The notes beneath the pieces are model-generated. The model was not told the origin of the DNA, did not search any database, and worked only from the letters and a program-made list of their open reading frames with translations. 64,000 nucleotides of DNA from Sycobia sp. Sy_11. Taxonomy: Eukaryota > Arthropoda > Insecta > Hymenoptera > Epichrysomallidae. A program made the translations under genes and the position numbers. Position 1 is the stretch's first letter. Every line of letters begins with the position of its first letter. Location of the stretch: contig JACCIC010000206.1 of assembly GCA_018907035.1 (NCBI GenBank), forward strand, positions 767,001 through 831,000. The letters are read 5' to 3'. Positions 36,651 to 49,880 of the stretch are shown here, piece by piece.

Positions 36651-37500
36651 ATTATTATTGAAATTTTATTTAGGGGACTGACCAACTGGAATTTCTTTTT
36701 TCATTTCAGAAAAAAAATCTGGCTATTCCCACATTTGTTATATGACTACAGTTGTCCCTTCGGCGGTTTTATGTATATTAGGAGGGGACAAGTTTGTGTT
36801 CTTAAAAGCAACAAAAAAAGCGTATTTTAAAATTGTCTAATTTGTGTGTCGTACGCTTGTCAACAAAATCATCTCGACGCAGGGATTCGATGATTGACTG
36901 GATTTATCCAAAAGATTAATATCATCGTTGTATATTTTCTAAAGGCGGAATAGCGGTTACGAAACAAACGAGCGAAACTTAACTCGTAGAGAACTGAGTG
37001 AAAGGGCCACATAGAGAGGCACATCAGAATAGAATGCAGGGCGAGGGGAAGCCCTTCGCAACGGCTTAAATTTACCCCTTCGTCCAGTTTACGCCGCGTT
37101 GATTATTACAACTTCTTTAATATCCGGACCCAGAAAATCAATATATATATATATATATATATTTCTTGCTTTCTTACTTTGTAAATGCTTTCGTGGACCC
37201 TCACGCACGCGCTCATGATGCCTGTATATATAGACTCTGGGTATAGACTACGCGAAAGACTTAAATTTCATTAAGTTATATGGGATATAACGGCCTTCAT
37301 CGATCGGCCCGCCAGCTGTTTGACGCGTTAATCGCGCGAATCCTTATTTCATATCGCGAAATCTATAAAGCGGCTCGCTGAATTTTCATAACGGACTTAT
37401 ACGCCTTTGTCGGGTTAAATATATTCTGATTAAAAATGCCCTTTCGACTATGCGCTGCAGCTGGCGCCCTTGCTTATTGAATTTCGTTTTCAAATGTCGT
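36651..37500. other. Unique non-coding block with E-boxes, possible regulatory element
   Basis: 37080-37500 is unique-looking, middle-GC sequence with two CAGCTG E-boxes (37313-37318 and 37458-37463), TTAATCGC and several ATAAAGC/TTTATA motifs. It carries only one short TA run (37140-37162). Regulatory function is inferred from motif content only. Confidence 0.3.
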
Positions 37501-38340
37501 TCTGTTCTTATATAGTACTTATTTTTTTTTTTTTTCTTTTAAAGTGAGAAAAGTGGGAAAGACTCGATGTACGCCAATTTATACGGTACTTGTCGCAAGT
37601 TTAACTTTATGTAAGTGAAAAAAATTCATTATTGAAAATAACAGCTTAAATTATTTATAAACAATTTGAACATTATTGATATTTTAAAAAAAATAGTAAG
37701 ACTTTAATAAAGTTTTGCCAAAACTTCGTTATATTTTGACTAGAGTAATAGCGATAATAACATACTAAAATTAGGAAACTGGCTGAGCATGACAGTTTTT
37801 CTTCAATTATATTTTATTGTGTAGTACGAATATTTTAACCAGTTGTTTACCATTGCGCCTGATTGCGAAAAAGGCTTTTATTGATTTTTATTCCCTATGT
37901 AAAAAATTCTGTTATTTTATTAATTGATTTTGTTGTATTGTTGATTGATAAACAATGAAACGTAACCGCAATAATTCGCTTTAGAACGGATTACAAATTA
38001 CTGGATATTATTTATTTTCCTATGAACGTATTTCTGTTGCATATATCCTCGATTATTTTTCCTTTTTTTGTTTGCATCTACATCTGAACAAACAGCTTAA
38101 ATGGAGAATTTTGCTACTAAAATCTGATCAAAACGTATTCGATTATAAATAAAAAAAAAAAAATTTAATTCTATGGTTTTTTAGCTACACAAAGAATGTC
38201 GACAGCCAAAAATAGCCTGACCCTGTTGTCTTTAATTACCATCTTACTTAAATTTGAAGTTACAATATTTTGATACATTAAATTATCACTTTCTATTCAT
38301 CCTCGGACTTGGTTGACTACTCTTTAATCGTAATTCCATC
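37501..38340. other. AT-rich non-coding block
   Basis: T run at 37522-37536 and A run at 38151-38163. No gene or array. Confidence 0.55.
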
Positions 38341-39288
38341 CGGCCAAAAAAGTTATTGTCTCAGATTGAGAAGGCAAGGGTAGATTGTACTCCATTAATA
38401 GACTCGGCCGCGTTTCAGTATCGAGCCAAGACACCCTCATCCTCGTCCACCCCGGCGAATCCCATGGTTTTCCAATCAATTTCGCCCGGGCGGCTTGTTC
38501 GGGGACTCCTCCTGCACCTCGCAATTCGACTATCGCGCGAGACTCGGTCTCGGAAAACCGCGTGTACGCGCTATCGGCGGAAATGGCGGGGCTCTCGCCG
38601 CGTAATACACACGAGCGATCGCGTTGGATTCGTGCGTTCGTCTAGACGCGCGGAGAGTCGGCGAACGCGCGCGTGGGACGAGAGCGCGGAGATGCCCTCG
38701 AGGCGGCCGCCCCGTTAAATCAGTTTCCACTTAAACACATGGCGTCTCCATTCTTAACCGCCCCCTCGACTCGGGGTCATTGACTCGACCGTCAAGATTC
38801 GCGCCGTAGCGCGGCCGACCCACGGGTATATCATTACTGTAGTTATCTCTGTCGTGCGCGCTCTCTCTCTCTCTCTCTCCCTTCCGCCCCGCGTGGTGTG
38901 TTCGTACGAGTGACGGGTCATCGCGCGGATGACGGATGGCACGGTTTCATGGCACACTGCACGCCAGCCCTGCACTTCCCGACCGTCCTTCGCCCGATCA
39001 AGTACACCCTGCCCCCCCCCCCCCCAGCCCATTGCGAGCGAGAATCAAATCGAGGGACGGAGGCGCGGGGGCTCGGGGCGTCGGAGCGCAACTGATCGAA
39101 GGCCACCGCCGCTTTTGGCTCTTCCATGATTCCACCGACGCGATATGTAGACGCCTACGTGTACACATATATCAAAAGCCTTCGCTCGCACGCTTTCTCG
39201 CTCGCACGCCGCAGCGCCCGGGCGATTCGTAAATCCGTCGATCGAGTTCCTCGCCGGGGCCCTCGCTCTTCCCCCTCTTCGTGAGAAG

Positions 39289-39305
39289 AAGCAGCAGCAG
39301 CAGCA
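39289..39305. repeat. (AGC)5 trinucleotide repeat
   Basis: Short perfect array. No coding frame around it is recognisable. Confidence 0.85.
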
Positions 39306-39648
39306 ACTCGCGGCAGCTGAGGCTTTTATACAGCGGGGGAGTTTAGGCGAGGGAGCTCCGCGTCGTACGCGCGGCCGGAAAATCGATCCCTCCTCCGCCC
39401 GAACACGAAGCCTTCGTCGAAGCCGGAAAAGCGCGTTTTAGTCCCTCGTCGCGTCGAAACCGCGGCGCTTTCTGCTACTGTGCGCGAAACGTCTCGTGGT
39501 ATTGTAGGCCGTGTGCGATGGGAGGGCCGCATTGTTACGCGGGCCCGCCTGGACCGGCGGACGGACGGGGGGATGAGGTACATTTTGGCGAGAGAAATCT
39601 CTTTGTACGGGTCCTGGGATCGCGAGCAAACGATCGAATCCAAAACAA

Positions 39649-39696
39649 TATATATATATATATATATATATAGAGGGAGAGAGAGAGAGAGAGAAA
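39649..39696. repeat. Compound (TA)12 and GA microsatellite
   Basis: TA to 39672, then GA with one GG interruption. Confidence 0.94.
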
Positions 39697-40015
39697 GATA
39701 GAGAGCCGAAACAGAGAAAGAGGGAGGGGGAAGAGAAGGGTTTGAGGCTCAGAAAGGATGGAATCGTTGGATTCCAACATCAACATCGAAACGGAAGAAT
39801 TCGTTTATTTACTTTGCTCATTGTGCTGCTCCCGGATGCCAAAGTCGGGGTAGCCGCGCGCCGAAAGCTTTAGACCAGATAGGACCGACGTTTGAAGCGC
39901 GTTATATTGCGGCTGCAAGGTATTTCTTAACGCGGGCCGCCGGGGCAATTTCTTATATATCGCTGGGAAGCTTTGAGAACGCGATGCACATGTATATAGA
40001 CGCGTTGAATTTATC

Positions 40016-40440
40016 TGGTTTCGTAATAATTAGTAGATTTTTCAATGAAGACTAGAAGTTTGCAGTATTAAAGATTCGAAAAATTTTCATTTCCTAGGAA
40101 GATAAAACTATATTATCCTATTGAGATGAATATGGAATAGAACGATTATAAAAATTGAAATACCACTGCATACAAATATATATATACAAATACTATTGCA
40201 ATGATACAAACTGTATCTTCTTATTTTTCAATTCGCTTAGCAGAAATTTATTCCGTTACACGGTAAATTTATTTTCCATCGTAATTCCATCGCTGTCGAA
40301 CGATCAGTACGCTCACTTGGAGATGAACAAAATTTTCACTGTTCAAGTTACTGGGTAACAACTTTTTGTTCAGACTGCTCTGAAACAGCGGTAACATTAA
40401 AAGAGCCGTCATTCTCACTCGGACCGTGTCCGACTGATGT
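40016..40440. other. AT-rich non-coding block
   Basis: No gene or array seen. A short ATATATAT run is at 40178-40187. Confidence 0.5.
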
Positions 40441-40497
40441 TCCTCCGCATTACCCGCATTTCTCTCTCTTTCTCTCTTCTCCTCTCCCTATCCCTCT

Positions 40498-40546
<49 letters not shown>
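40441..40546. repeat. Pyrimidine tract ending in (TC)22
   Basis: Imperfect CT/CCT sequence from about 40455, then perfect TC from 40502 to 40546. Confidence 0.93.
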
Positions 40547-40549
<3 letters not shown>

Positions 40550-41020
40550 GTACGAATTTCGACGATAGCATTGTACTGTTTAGCGAAAATGGTCGAGAAG
40601 CACTCAGTCAGATGTTATTATATGCATTTCCCGTTTAAATGAAATTACTATAGAAAGGTCCGGAGTGGTAACGGCGTGGTAAGTGAAAAGCGCTTCCATC
40701 CCCATTTCGAGTTCAGGCGAATATAACAATGGACGTTACGATTTTCAACTTGCTCCATTCGCTCTTATTAATTATATCGATGATAGAGGTGCTCTGGAAT
40801 AATTTTCACGGACATTTGAAAAAAAAAAAAACGTATAAAGTTATAAAAACGATCGATCATTTTCTTTTTTAAAGCGTCATGTAGGTTTAAAGCAATCATT
40901 CATACGAATTTTTTTTTTTTACGTTACTAAATTGACCCACTTTTGCAGGAATTTATAATTATACTTCAACTTCTACAATTTTTATTTCCATATCGGCTCT
41001 ATTTTTCACGCCCTCTTTGC
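40547..41020. other. Middle-AT block
   Basis: A run at 40820-40831 and T run at 40909-40920. Nothing else identified. Confidence 0.5.
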
Positions 41021-42128
41021 ATCTCGCATTTTTTCCGCGATAACTGGAGAACTTCTCGAAAATGTCGAAATTCGCGCATTAAACGCAAAGTGCGGATCCT
41101 CTGCTCTAATCCCGGTGTGTACGATTGTATATTATCCAGAGGGCCGAGGACCGGAAAACCTCGACAGCGGCAACAGCCAAGCGAAGTCGTCATTAGAAGC
41201 TCTCGAGGGCCAAAACGAACGGCGAGCTCGCCCTCTCCGTCCTCTTTCCACCCCCCTTCCCGCCTCGCTCCCCTCACCGTCCCACCCTTGTACGCTCGCC
41301 GCGCTCCGTAGCCCGCCGTGATTTTCGTCCTTTTATCCCGGCCCCGCGGCCGACGCGCAAAATACGAACGCATTCGAAGTAACGCGCCTGATATTTCAAG
41401 CGCTGTCGCGCGGGGCTGGCTCCCGTGAGCCGGCGCAAAATACCACCGGCGGTGCAATCCGCCCGCCCGCGCGCACCCGCGCGCGCGTGAAATAATAGTC
41501 TGCCGGCGCCCGGGCAGCGAGCGTGGCTGCGCAGCGGTGGCCGCGCGCCATAGTAACCGGAATTTAGGAGCGAATTTCGCCTATATGGTCCTCTCCTCCA
41601 CCCCGCTACCCCCCGTCGTTCTATAACGCGCTGTACTCAGGGCCGCTCGTGTGCGCGCGCGCATTTTGAGCCGCAGTGTGTGGGAGGAGCGGCGCGCACC
41701 GCGGCGACCGCTCGTGAAAATGCGAGGTTTACCCCCTCACACCACCCCGCCCCCCCCCTCACCACCCTCCTCGCGAATCACCCTCATTCGTTATGCTTTT
41801 AATTAGCGAGCGAGCTATCGCCGAGTGCGCGAGCGCGTTACATGGGCCTACCTCGCGCGTGTCGCGCGCGTTTCGCTGTACATATACGCGTCCAGGAGGT
41901 GGCGTGAGTGCGCATATGCCCCCCCCCTTTCCTCTCCCCTCCCCCCCCTCCGAACGAATTCGTGGCACGATTGATGTCAATACTCCTTCTCCCGCCGCCT
42001 TCCTTCTCGCGCTGCGCCCTCGCCGCCGCCACCGCCGCTTCGGCCGAGCTCTCGAAAATGCATCTGCTTTTAATTAACGGGTGATTTGGTGTAACGGCAA
42101 GGTTTCGCCCGGCTATTGTCGTTATTTC

Positions 42129-42130
<2 letters not shown>
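41021..42130. other. CpG-rich block with C homopolymers
   Basis: CpG-rich, with C runs at about 41749-41757 and 41919-41950. Frames such as 40999-41457 reverse are open by composition. No supported gene. Confidence 0.5.
41919..41950 (-). other. Potential G-quadruplex on the minus strand
   Basis: C runs of 9, 4 and 8 with TTT and CT spacers. Confidence 0.5.

Positions 42131-42172
<42 letters not shown>
42131..42172. repeat. (AT)21 microsatellite
   Basis: Perfect array. Confidence 0.97.
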
Positions 42173-42174
<2 letters not shown>

Positions 42175-43480
42175 TTTGCTGTTAATTATCGTCCCTACTA
42201 AATTGGTTTGATCAGAGGAGCCAGATGAGGGAGCAAGAGCCGAACAATTCGTAATATGTTCGGCGGGTATTTTTATTTATATACCCGTTCCAAGCCTACC
42301 CTCTTACTCAGCGGGATGAATTGGATCGATTGCTCTGTTGAACTGCGCAAAAAAAAAAAGATCCGAAGGTCGCGTGCAACGGCAATCAGAATGATAAATT
42401 GCTCTTTGAATAATAAATTCGAAAATTCCTATTCTTGAACACGTTCATTTTTCTCTATCATATTTAGGAAAAATATCGTTGTAGAGGAACGTTCGCACTT
42501 ACGTAATTTCTGTACATACCCTATAATTGCCCCACCAAAGAACTTTCTGTATATAAAGTTCAGAGTTTTTGAATAAAGATGGACGCTAAGTGTAATTGTA
42601 ATAAAGGTAAACAAGAAAATTGTCAACATGTAGTAAATAAAATAATGTTTTATACATAGAGATTAAAATCGATGACAGTCGAACGCAAATTATGTATAAT
42701 GAATTTAATCTTGCCACTACAGTTATCTGTAATGGCAAGTTTTATATCATTGATGTATCTTCAACGTACACGGTACTAAGTAATTTTAATATTATACTTT
42801 TATACGAAACGTTACCAGTAATGTATATTTTCATTAATCATCATTCAGAAACTCAGTTTTATTATTGTTAATTCACTCGTGTGATATTATAAAATAATGC
42901 TATAGATAATTCATGCGTATTTCTGCATAGTTGGATAAGCTTCTCGTTCATGCAAATGTTAAATTCATTATACATTAAAAATAGCGCATTTCTCTCTATA
43001 ATGACGTTATTATAATGCGAACTTGTTAACTGCCATCAAATTATCAATGAGTAATAAAGAAAATAATTTGTGTATACTCAATATTCAAATTTATGATACT
43101 GCTTTTCAGTTTACGATTATTTTGAATTATCGAACGAATAATTAACTTGGGCGTAATTATACCATTATGCTTATGAAAGTTAAGAGCCGTTCTTTTAACT
43201 TTTTCTTTAGCGCTATGTATATTCATTAGAATTTGATATTAGAATTGTACGTAAACTATTAGAAGCTTTCGTGATGAAGAACATTTATATTCTCAACTTT
43301 GTAGAGCAACAGAAATTGGCGATGAAGACATGTTGAGCGAAGAATCTCCCCTTACTCCTGAATTTAAATTTACCGAAATCACCTGAAAATAACGAATCGC
43401 AGACGTATTTTTTCAACAAGCCTTCGGGCCATCCATTTTTCATCGTTCACTGAACTCATTCCAGCGTTTCCTCCATACGT
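42173..43480. other. AT-rich non-coding block, no microsatellites
   Basis: About 1.3 kb AT-rich. The short frames at 42429-42629 reverse and 43044-43226 reverse are not recognised. Confidence 0.5.
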
Positions 43481-43934
43481 CAGGTGGTGACGGCACACCT
43501 CGCCTCCCGCGAAATTGTTGGGTGAGCGCGCGCGCACCAGTCTGCTCGCGTGCCGATAGCTCAATGACTGCATCGCTCCTAGGAACAACGCGACGACGCT
43601 ATAGACCCCTCCCCCGTCCCCCTCAACCCCCATCCTCCCGCGGTCGGCTGCGGCCTGGCGGAGAGCACGTTTCTAATCATCCGCCCTGTGTGTCGAGCGC
43701 CTCGACGGCCAGGTACCCGTCCCGGCGCGCGTCCGCGCGGAGATCCCGTCCCTCTTTTGTGTCCGCGGCTCGCGCGCGCGCGCATCGGAGCATCATCGGC
43801 CCGCGCAATATACTACAGAGATAGAGAAGGACAGAGAGGGAGAGGGACGGGCAGCCACCACCGCCTCGTCTCCACGTGGATCGACAGCAGGGCGTGCGCG
43901 CCAACAGATTAGCTTCGGGTGTGCTCCTGTATAT

Positions 43935-43978
<44 letters not shown>

Positions 43979-44400
43979 ATTGTTGCGGGGTGGTAGCGGC
44001 AGCGAACTGCTCTCGCCTGCCATGCATCTATGCACGCGCGCGCGCGCGCGTGTGAGTATGTGTGACGTGCGCGCCAGCTATGGGGCAGGAGTAGGACGCG
44101 CCGGCAGTGAGAAGGCGCGCGTAAAAGAATTATATAATGGACCGCTGCGCATATGGACGCGAGGGAGAGGAGAGAGAGAGAGAGATATGCATCGGGGTGG
44201 CCGATGTTATATATATATACCATAGATATATATTATAGTCGGACCGCGGCGAGGGCTGCTGATGCGTGCGGCCGGTGCGGTGGAGCGCGCGCCATACTAC
44301 TTTCGTGACACGTTGCAATCGAGGGTATTTGTTGTACGCGTTTCGAATTGACGTCCCCGGCTCTTTGTGTCGGGCGGGACTTTTGAAACGTTTTTCCATA
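43481..44400. other. CpG-rich block with TA, GC and GA arrays
   Basis: (GC)8 at 44035-44050 and GA at 44170-44186, plus a TA array. Frames on both strands are repeat-driven. Confidence 0.5.
43938..43975. repeat. (TA)19 microsatellite
   Basis: Perfect array, preceded by a short ATATAT run. Confidence 0.96.
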
Positions 44401-45000
44401 CGATTCAACTAAGGTGACGTTTGACGGAGCGATGTCTATATAGCCATTTGCATAATCTATTTGCCATTGGTCAGAATTTTATAAGCCGTAGATCCGAGGC
44501 AGATCCGACAAAAAATTTACGGCATTGTATCGTAGACAAAGAACGATTATCGAGATAAAGTCATGATAGATATACGATTAAATATTTATAAATGTATTCT
44601 ACAATGTTTAAACATAATGAGAAATATAAAAAACTAAAACTAAATTTTCTATACTTTAATTGTACTTTTGTCGACTGCTTACATACAAATTAATAAATAT
44701 TTTCTATACATCAGTTGTTAATCTGTCAAATAATAATTGCCACAGTTACATTATTAAATGATCAAACGTTCGCCTTTAAAATTCTTACAGCGATGTAAAG
44801 AAAATATGAATTAGGTATTTTTAAATTATTAAATAGAAAATTTCGTGATTCTCTGAATAGTCCGCGATAATCAAAGATGCACTGCCACAATAGAAGCGAT
44901 GTTTCTCGGTATCTGTATAAGCGTATATAATAGGAATCGCGACCTCCACGCAGCGAGATGACGCGAAGGTCCGGCGCGCGTATACTGTGCGCAAACATTA
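44401..45000. other. AT-rich block with a promoter-like motif cluster at its left edge
   Basis: Between 44415 and 44485 lie TGACGT, ATTTGCAT, CCATTGG and TTTTATAAG in that order. The rest (44510-44930) is AT-rich. No transcript is evident. Confidence 0.3.
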
Positions 45001-45007
45001 ATTTCCA

Positions 45008-45010
<3 letters not shown>

Positions 45011-45054
<44 letters not shown>
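45011..45054. repeat. (TC)22 microsatellite
   Basis: Perfect array. Confidence 0.97.
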
Positions 45055-45055
<1 letters not shown>

Positions 45056-46000
45056 AATTTCGAGAGGATAGCCGCGAGAAAGCGGGGAATTCGTTCCGGA
45101 GGGATTATTATTGTTTCCTCCCGCGCGCGCGCGCGGCCTCCCCCCCCCCTCTCCTCTACGCACTTGCCGCGTTGGAAAGCATTCACGGCTTTTTCGCGCA
45201 ACTCACGCGCCCCGCCGTACTTACTTTACACAATGGGAAATAATTGGAATCCACTCCCCGCGGCTGTATATGTGTATTATATGGAAATACGTCGGGCCGC
45301 ATCCCCGACGGACAACTGTCGACGGCTGATCCCCCCCCCCTCCACGCCATCCCCCTCCACCGCGGTTGAGGCGCTATTGTGGGCGAGCGCACCTCCACCC
45401 TGACTTTTCGTGCTCGAGTACAATTTCCAGCTTTCCCTTTGTGCGAGCGCCCGAATTCTCGCACAATCGAGCCGGCGGCTCCACTCCCCCTCGCACTTCT
45501 CGGTCCCATCTTTTCTCTTCGAATTTTCGATTTCGTGCGCCGCGCCGTGCGAGAAATCAGCCCCGGCGATTTTTCACTCACAAAACCCATGCGCTTAATC
45601 GTATCTATACGGGAATCGTGGTGCGCGGCTCGTCATCGCCCGCGCGGCACAATTTCCACGGGAATTCGTCGCGCACGTGGCGCATTTTTTATCGAATCCG
45701 TTGTAATAAACATTGGTTCGACTATGGGGAAATCGTCGATTACGCTCGCTGCGAACGTACGCCCGCGTAACGCGAATGCGCGAGCCTGGAATGATTTTTA
45801 TTATCCAATTAGATAGTATATATGTTGCGAAGGTTGACGAGGCGCGGGAGGGGGAGGGGGCCAGCTCCCTGATATTTCAGATAATTTATCCCCGCAGGTC
45901 GAGTTCCGCGAGTGGTTTAGCCGTACCCGAACGCTTCAGCCCGCGCCCGATATAAGCGGTCGTCTCCGGACGCCTGCGCCAGGGCTGCGTAACGAATTCT
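45055..46000. other. CpG-rich block
   Basis: C runs at 45141-45150 and 45331-45340. Overlapping frames at 45183-45816 are open on both strands and show no domain. No supported gene. Confidence 0.5.
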
Positions 46001-46900
46001 TAAATTACTCCGCATTTTTTTAATAAATCCGCTTTACCGTATGTTTGTATGCTCGCAAGACAGGTGTGCGGAGAATTTTTAAATAAATACTCGCTCAAGC
46101 TCTCCGTTGGAATTTAATCAATTAAATCGTTGTTTCATACACGGCATTATTGTTAATTTAATTTCTTATGACTTTGCAATTAGCTAAAATTGAAAACGAC
46201 AGTGTCCCTGAGAGTACTAATGATTTTTTTTTTTTTTTTACAAAAGGTAATTCAGCTCTCTCTAGCACACAATTCCGCAATCAAATAACTCTTGCTCGAC
46301 TTCATATTGCCAATAAAAAAAAAAAAAATAAATAAAAAAATAAGACAAATTGCCTTATTTTATTGCTCCACTTTCAAACGGCAGTATAAAGTACATTAGC
46401 AATTAAAAGGATCACAAAGAGCCCGGTACCCGTGGAACCAACTGTGTCTACCACGTACGGCCATTTCTTACACACGACCTCGATATATATATATATATTA
46501 TATGACGCAAACGTCCGTCCGGTTGCGTTTTCTCCTTATATACTCCGCCTTTCCTTTCGCATGCTCGCGCACACACGGCACCAGTCGTACATTTATATAT
46601 ATATATATATACATAAATCGCAGAAATAAACACTTTATCCGAGCCCTCTCGGCGTGAACCGAGCGTCAGGCCGCATCGCTCACCTCCGCGATTTCCTGTC
46701 GACAATTTTCTGGGCGTTGTGGCGGTTGCGGCGGCACGTCCACGTACGCTCGCTGCAGGGCTCTACCGCTACTAGTGCTACTGCTACTACTACTATTACT
46801 CATACTATTACGCGCAAACGCGCACGCATACAATACCTGTACTCACGTTTTCCCAGCACATCCTACCCGTAATATACACGCCTATATATAATATCAGGAC
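46001..46900. other. Mixed block
   Basis: T run at 46226-46239, A-rich run at 46315-46340, short TA runs at 46483-46498 and 46592-46610, and a degenerate triplet tract. Confidence 0.5.
46764..46810. repeat. Degenerate ACT trinucleotide repeat
   Basis: CTACTACTA-type units with substitutions (GCT, AGT, ATT), about 15 units. Confidence 0.8.
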
Positions 46901-47040
46901 AGCGCGGAGACGCGCACGCACGCGCGCCCGTTCGATTCCCCGAGGGCGCCCCCCGTGTCCAGGCGCTTTTTCGCGCGCGCCCCGCGTGCACCGTAATTAT
47001 CGTGTCCGGCGGATGGTATCGTGCCGCGGACGGCATCGGC

Positions 47041-47066
47041 CGTCGCGTCGCGTCGCGTCGCGTCGC
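47041..47066. repeat. (CGTCG)5 pentanucleotide repeat
   Basis: Five perfect copies of a CpG-rich pentamer. Confidence 0.9.
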
Positions 47067-47217
47067 CTCGCTCGCCCGCGAGCCGCGGGGGATGCGCGCG
47101 ATTCCCGCGCGGGAAAATTTCCGCGCCCCGCACCCGCCGCGCGGACGGGATAAAAGCGACGCGATGGCGCGTTGCGACGGGCGCGCGCGGCCGGATGGAT
47201 GGGTCGTTAAAACGAGC

Positions 47218-47238
47218 GGGGGGGGGAGGGGGTAGGGG
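47218..47238 (+). other. Potential G-quadruplex
   Basis: G runs of 9, 5 and 4 separated by A and TA. The long run can supply two tetrad columns. Confidence 0.55.
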
Positions 47239-47280
47239 ATGAGAGAAGTTCAAAAAATTACGGACGAGACTTGACGCCTT

Positions 47281-48500
47281 CGCCGGCTTTGATTAGCTCG
47301 TTCGGAGGTTATCCGTTCGCTCTCAATTAGGCTCTCGGGCGAGGAAGAGAGAGGCTTTAAATTTTTACGGTCACTTGGGTGTAATATTTCTCGTATTTTA
47401 TAAGGTAATAATATTTTTAAATCAGCTAAGAATTGGCTCTCGGGTAGATTACCGTCATCATTAAAGTTAGTTTATAATTTTTATTTTTAGAACAATTAGA
47501 ACAATTTCTTTAGCGTTTATTTCAATAAGGATTAAAAGTATATTGCGTTAAAATAATTTAATTAAGTCTTCCATATCTTCAAACAATCTTTTTTTTTTAA
47601 TTTATGAATGTATGCTCGGGTAGTTGTAAAAATATTGAAGCTTGGATAAATATTGAGTGCACCATAATCCATATATTTCATGGATGAGTATTGCGCACTT
47701 TCGACTTCTACTGTTCAACTAACAAATATTTTGTATCGGTCTTGCAGACTTTACAAAATACTATACATGAATTAACATAATAACAGTCATACTGCCCATG
47801 TTTCTAATCATCCCCGTAGAATCTGAGACCAAAATTCATAACAAAGGAAAGTCTGATTACCGACACTATCAAATTTACTAAATTTGATCATTTTTAATCG
47901 CTTTGTCTTATCACGAGGGACTAAACTCGATTTCTATGATTACTTTAATAATTAAATGTATTGTATAAAAGACAATTCATAATCTCTTTTATTTATAGGA
48001 TATTCAATATAATATTAATTATATTAAAACCAGATTAAATAGTAATATTATATAGACATTAAGTTACAATAGAATAGCAGCCGTGTCAACATTTATAAGA
48101 ACTATTCAAATATAAAATGTAGAAGCCTGACGAGACTTTTTTCTCCTTAATCATTAGTGCGAACAGATTGTTTTATCTTATTTTTCAATTCTACTTGGAA
48201 GAAGATTAACGAACGATATCAAAATTTGTTATTGTTATACACGTATAATAAATATTATTCACTGAATTTTTATGGCTTACCATGATTACTATATGTATGC
48301 AGATACGTAATTTTAATGTTTCTCACCCCCCGCGAATTTCATACAATTAGACGTTGTATTAAAATAGATCGTGTCGATATTTCATTTACGGCTCGTTTCC
48401 AAGTCTCTTAAAAAGCAGAAACCCACGCGGAGCATTACACGGCACGACTTTTATGAACGTTATAAATATCCGAAGTTACTTAGACATGCGCCTGTTACCG
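47281..48500. other. AT-rich non-coding block, no microsatellites
   Basis: Dense stops, no array, nothing identified. Confidence 0.55.
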
Positions 48501-48960
48501 ACGTCGCGGTCGCGTCGGGGTCATATTAAAGGGGCTCCGGGCCCCGATTCAATTCAATTTCCTGCCTTCTTCTTTTTTTTCCTTTCTTTTTTTTTTTTTT
48601 TTTTAAGCCCCGTCCTTCCCCGACCGTAAGGAATCGCCACAAATTATCGCCAAATTCATTATATATTATATACGCTGCCGAGGGCCGGGAGTTTTTCGCG
48701 ACTTCGGCGTGTGTGCGCTCGCCTTATTTACTGGCCATTTTCACTTTAACAAGAGAAACGTGATAATCCCCGGGACAAGCCGAAACGACCTACCGAAATA
48801 TCGGAACCCGATGCTGGTATCTGGCATGTGCTCCCATATATGCGCTCTTCTTTCTTTTTCGTTTTCTCCCCTCCCCCCCCCCCACAACCGTTCCATTGCT
48901 CTCGTTATTCTTCCTGCAGAACGGCCTCCCGGTAAAGCAACATTATACCTGTAATTTGTG
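48501..48960. other. Middle-GC block with T and C runs
   Basis: A T-rich run (48568-48604) and a C-rich run (48871-48884). A pyrimidine stretch ending in CAG at 48918 looks like a splice acceptor but no exon can be supported. Confidence 0.45.
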
Positions 48961-49880
48961 GCTTTAATTGACGTTACGGAAAATGGAATTATTACGAGTG
49001 CTTAATAAATGTATTTGCGTTTTTTACCGACTATTGTTTTAGCATTTACTTTTAGTGTTTTCATAAAATACGATACTTATTTGATTATTTCTACATATGT
49101 GTGTGTATATATATATACTTAAAGGTAGATGTTACAAATATAAGTAAAAATCTAAGTAAAACGCTACGTAAAATATTCAACAAAATTTTTTAAATAATCA
49201 ATGAAAATAAGTCACAAAAATTGCACACATCAAATTTCTGAAACGTGTTAAATAATAATGGAAAAATGCATTAGTACGATAAAAAGTATTCTTTTCCTGT
49301 CGGGCTTAATTACGGTAAACGTCAAATTGTCTTAATTCGCATTACGTAAATATTTTTTTTAGTTATTGAGCAAGATTCAATTAGGATTAACCATTCATTA
49401 TAAATTTACCTTCTTTGCACTCTCGGAGTGAGAGAAATACCATAAAAAGTCGAAAATTGAAGAACCAAGTCAAATTAATAATTAATTTTATCGATAGAAG
49501 ACCGAAAAAATTACAAATTATGTTCTAGTTTTTTATTATTATAGCTGTTATTATTGTTTTTACAATTATTATATTCATTCTACTTATTGATAATAACGCA
49601 AAAAATATTTAGAATATATGTTATAATAATGAATACTTAAATGGGTTGATGTATGCCTTACGATGGCACTTTTTATATTAAATAAGAATGTGGCACTCCC
49701 GCCGCAGTTAACGATCTCTTGATCTATAGCCCAGCACTAGATCTTTCCTACAAATTGCAGTAACTTGTTGCAAGTAAAGTTACGTGTTTCAAAATGCCGC
49801 CCGGACAACTAAAGCTGTATATATACTGCGCAATTGCAAAGCCGTAGTAAAAGTCAAGTTTCACGACATAAGTATATATA
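48961..49880. other. AT-rich non-coding block
   Basis: Short TA run at 49108-49119. No gene or other structure. Confidence 0.5.

Larger units (their letters stand above)
38341..40015. other. CpG-rich block
   Basis: Rich in CpG. Open frames on both strands are Arg/Ser/Pro-rich without domain. It contains a short CT run (38861-38880), a C13 run near 39012-39025, a CAG-type triplet run and a TA/GA array. No supported gene. Confidence 0.5.
46901..47280. other. CpG-dense block with pentamer repeat
   Basis: One of the most CpG-dense stretches in the window. Contains the pentamer array at 47041 and a G-rich run at 47218. No supported gene. Confidence 0.5.

Noticed and set aside
47041..47066. CRISPR-like or satellite array
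   Set aside because: Only five pentamers with no spacers; it is a simple repeat. No CRISPR array occurs in this eukaryotic sequence.
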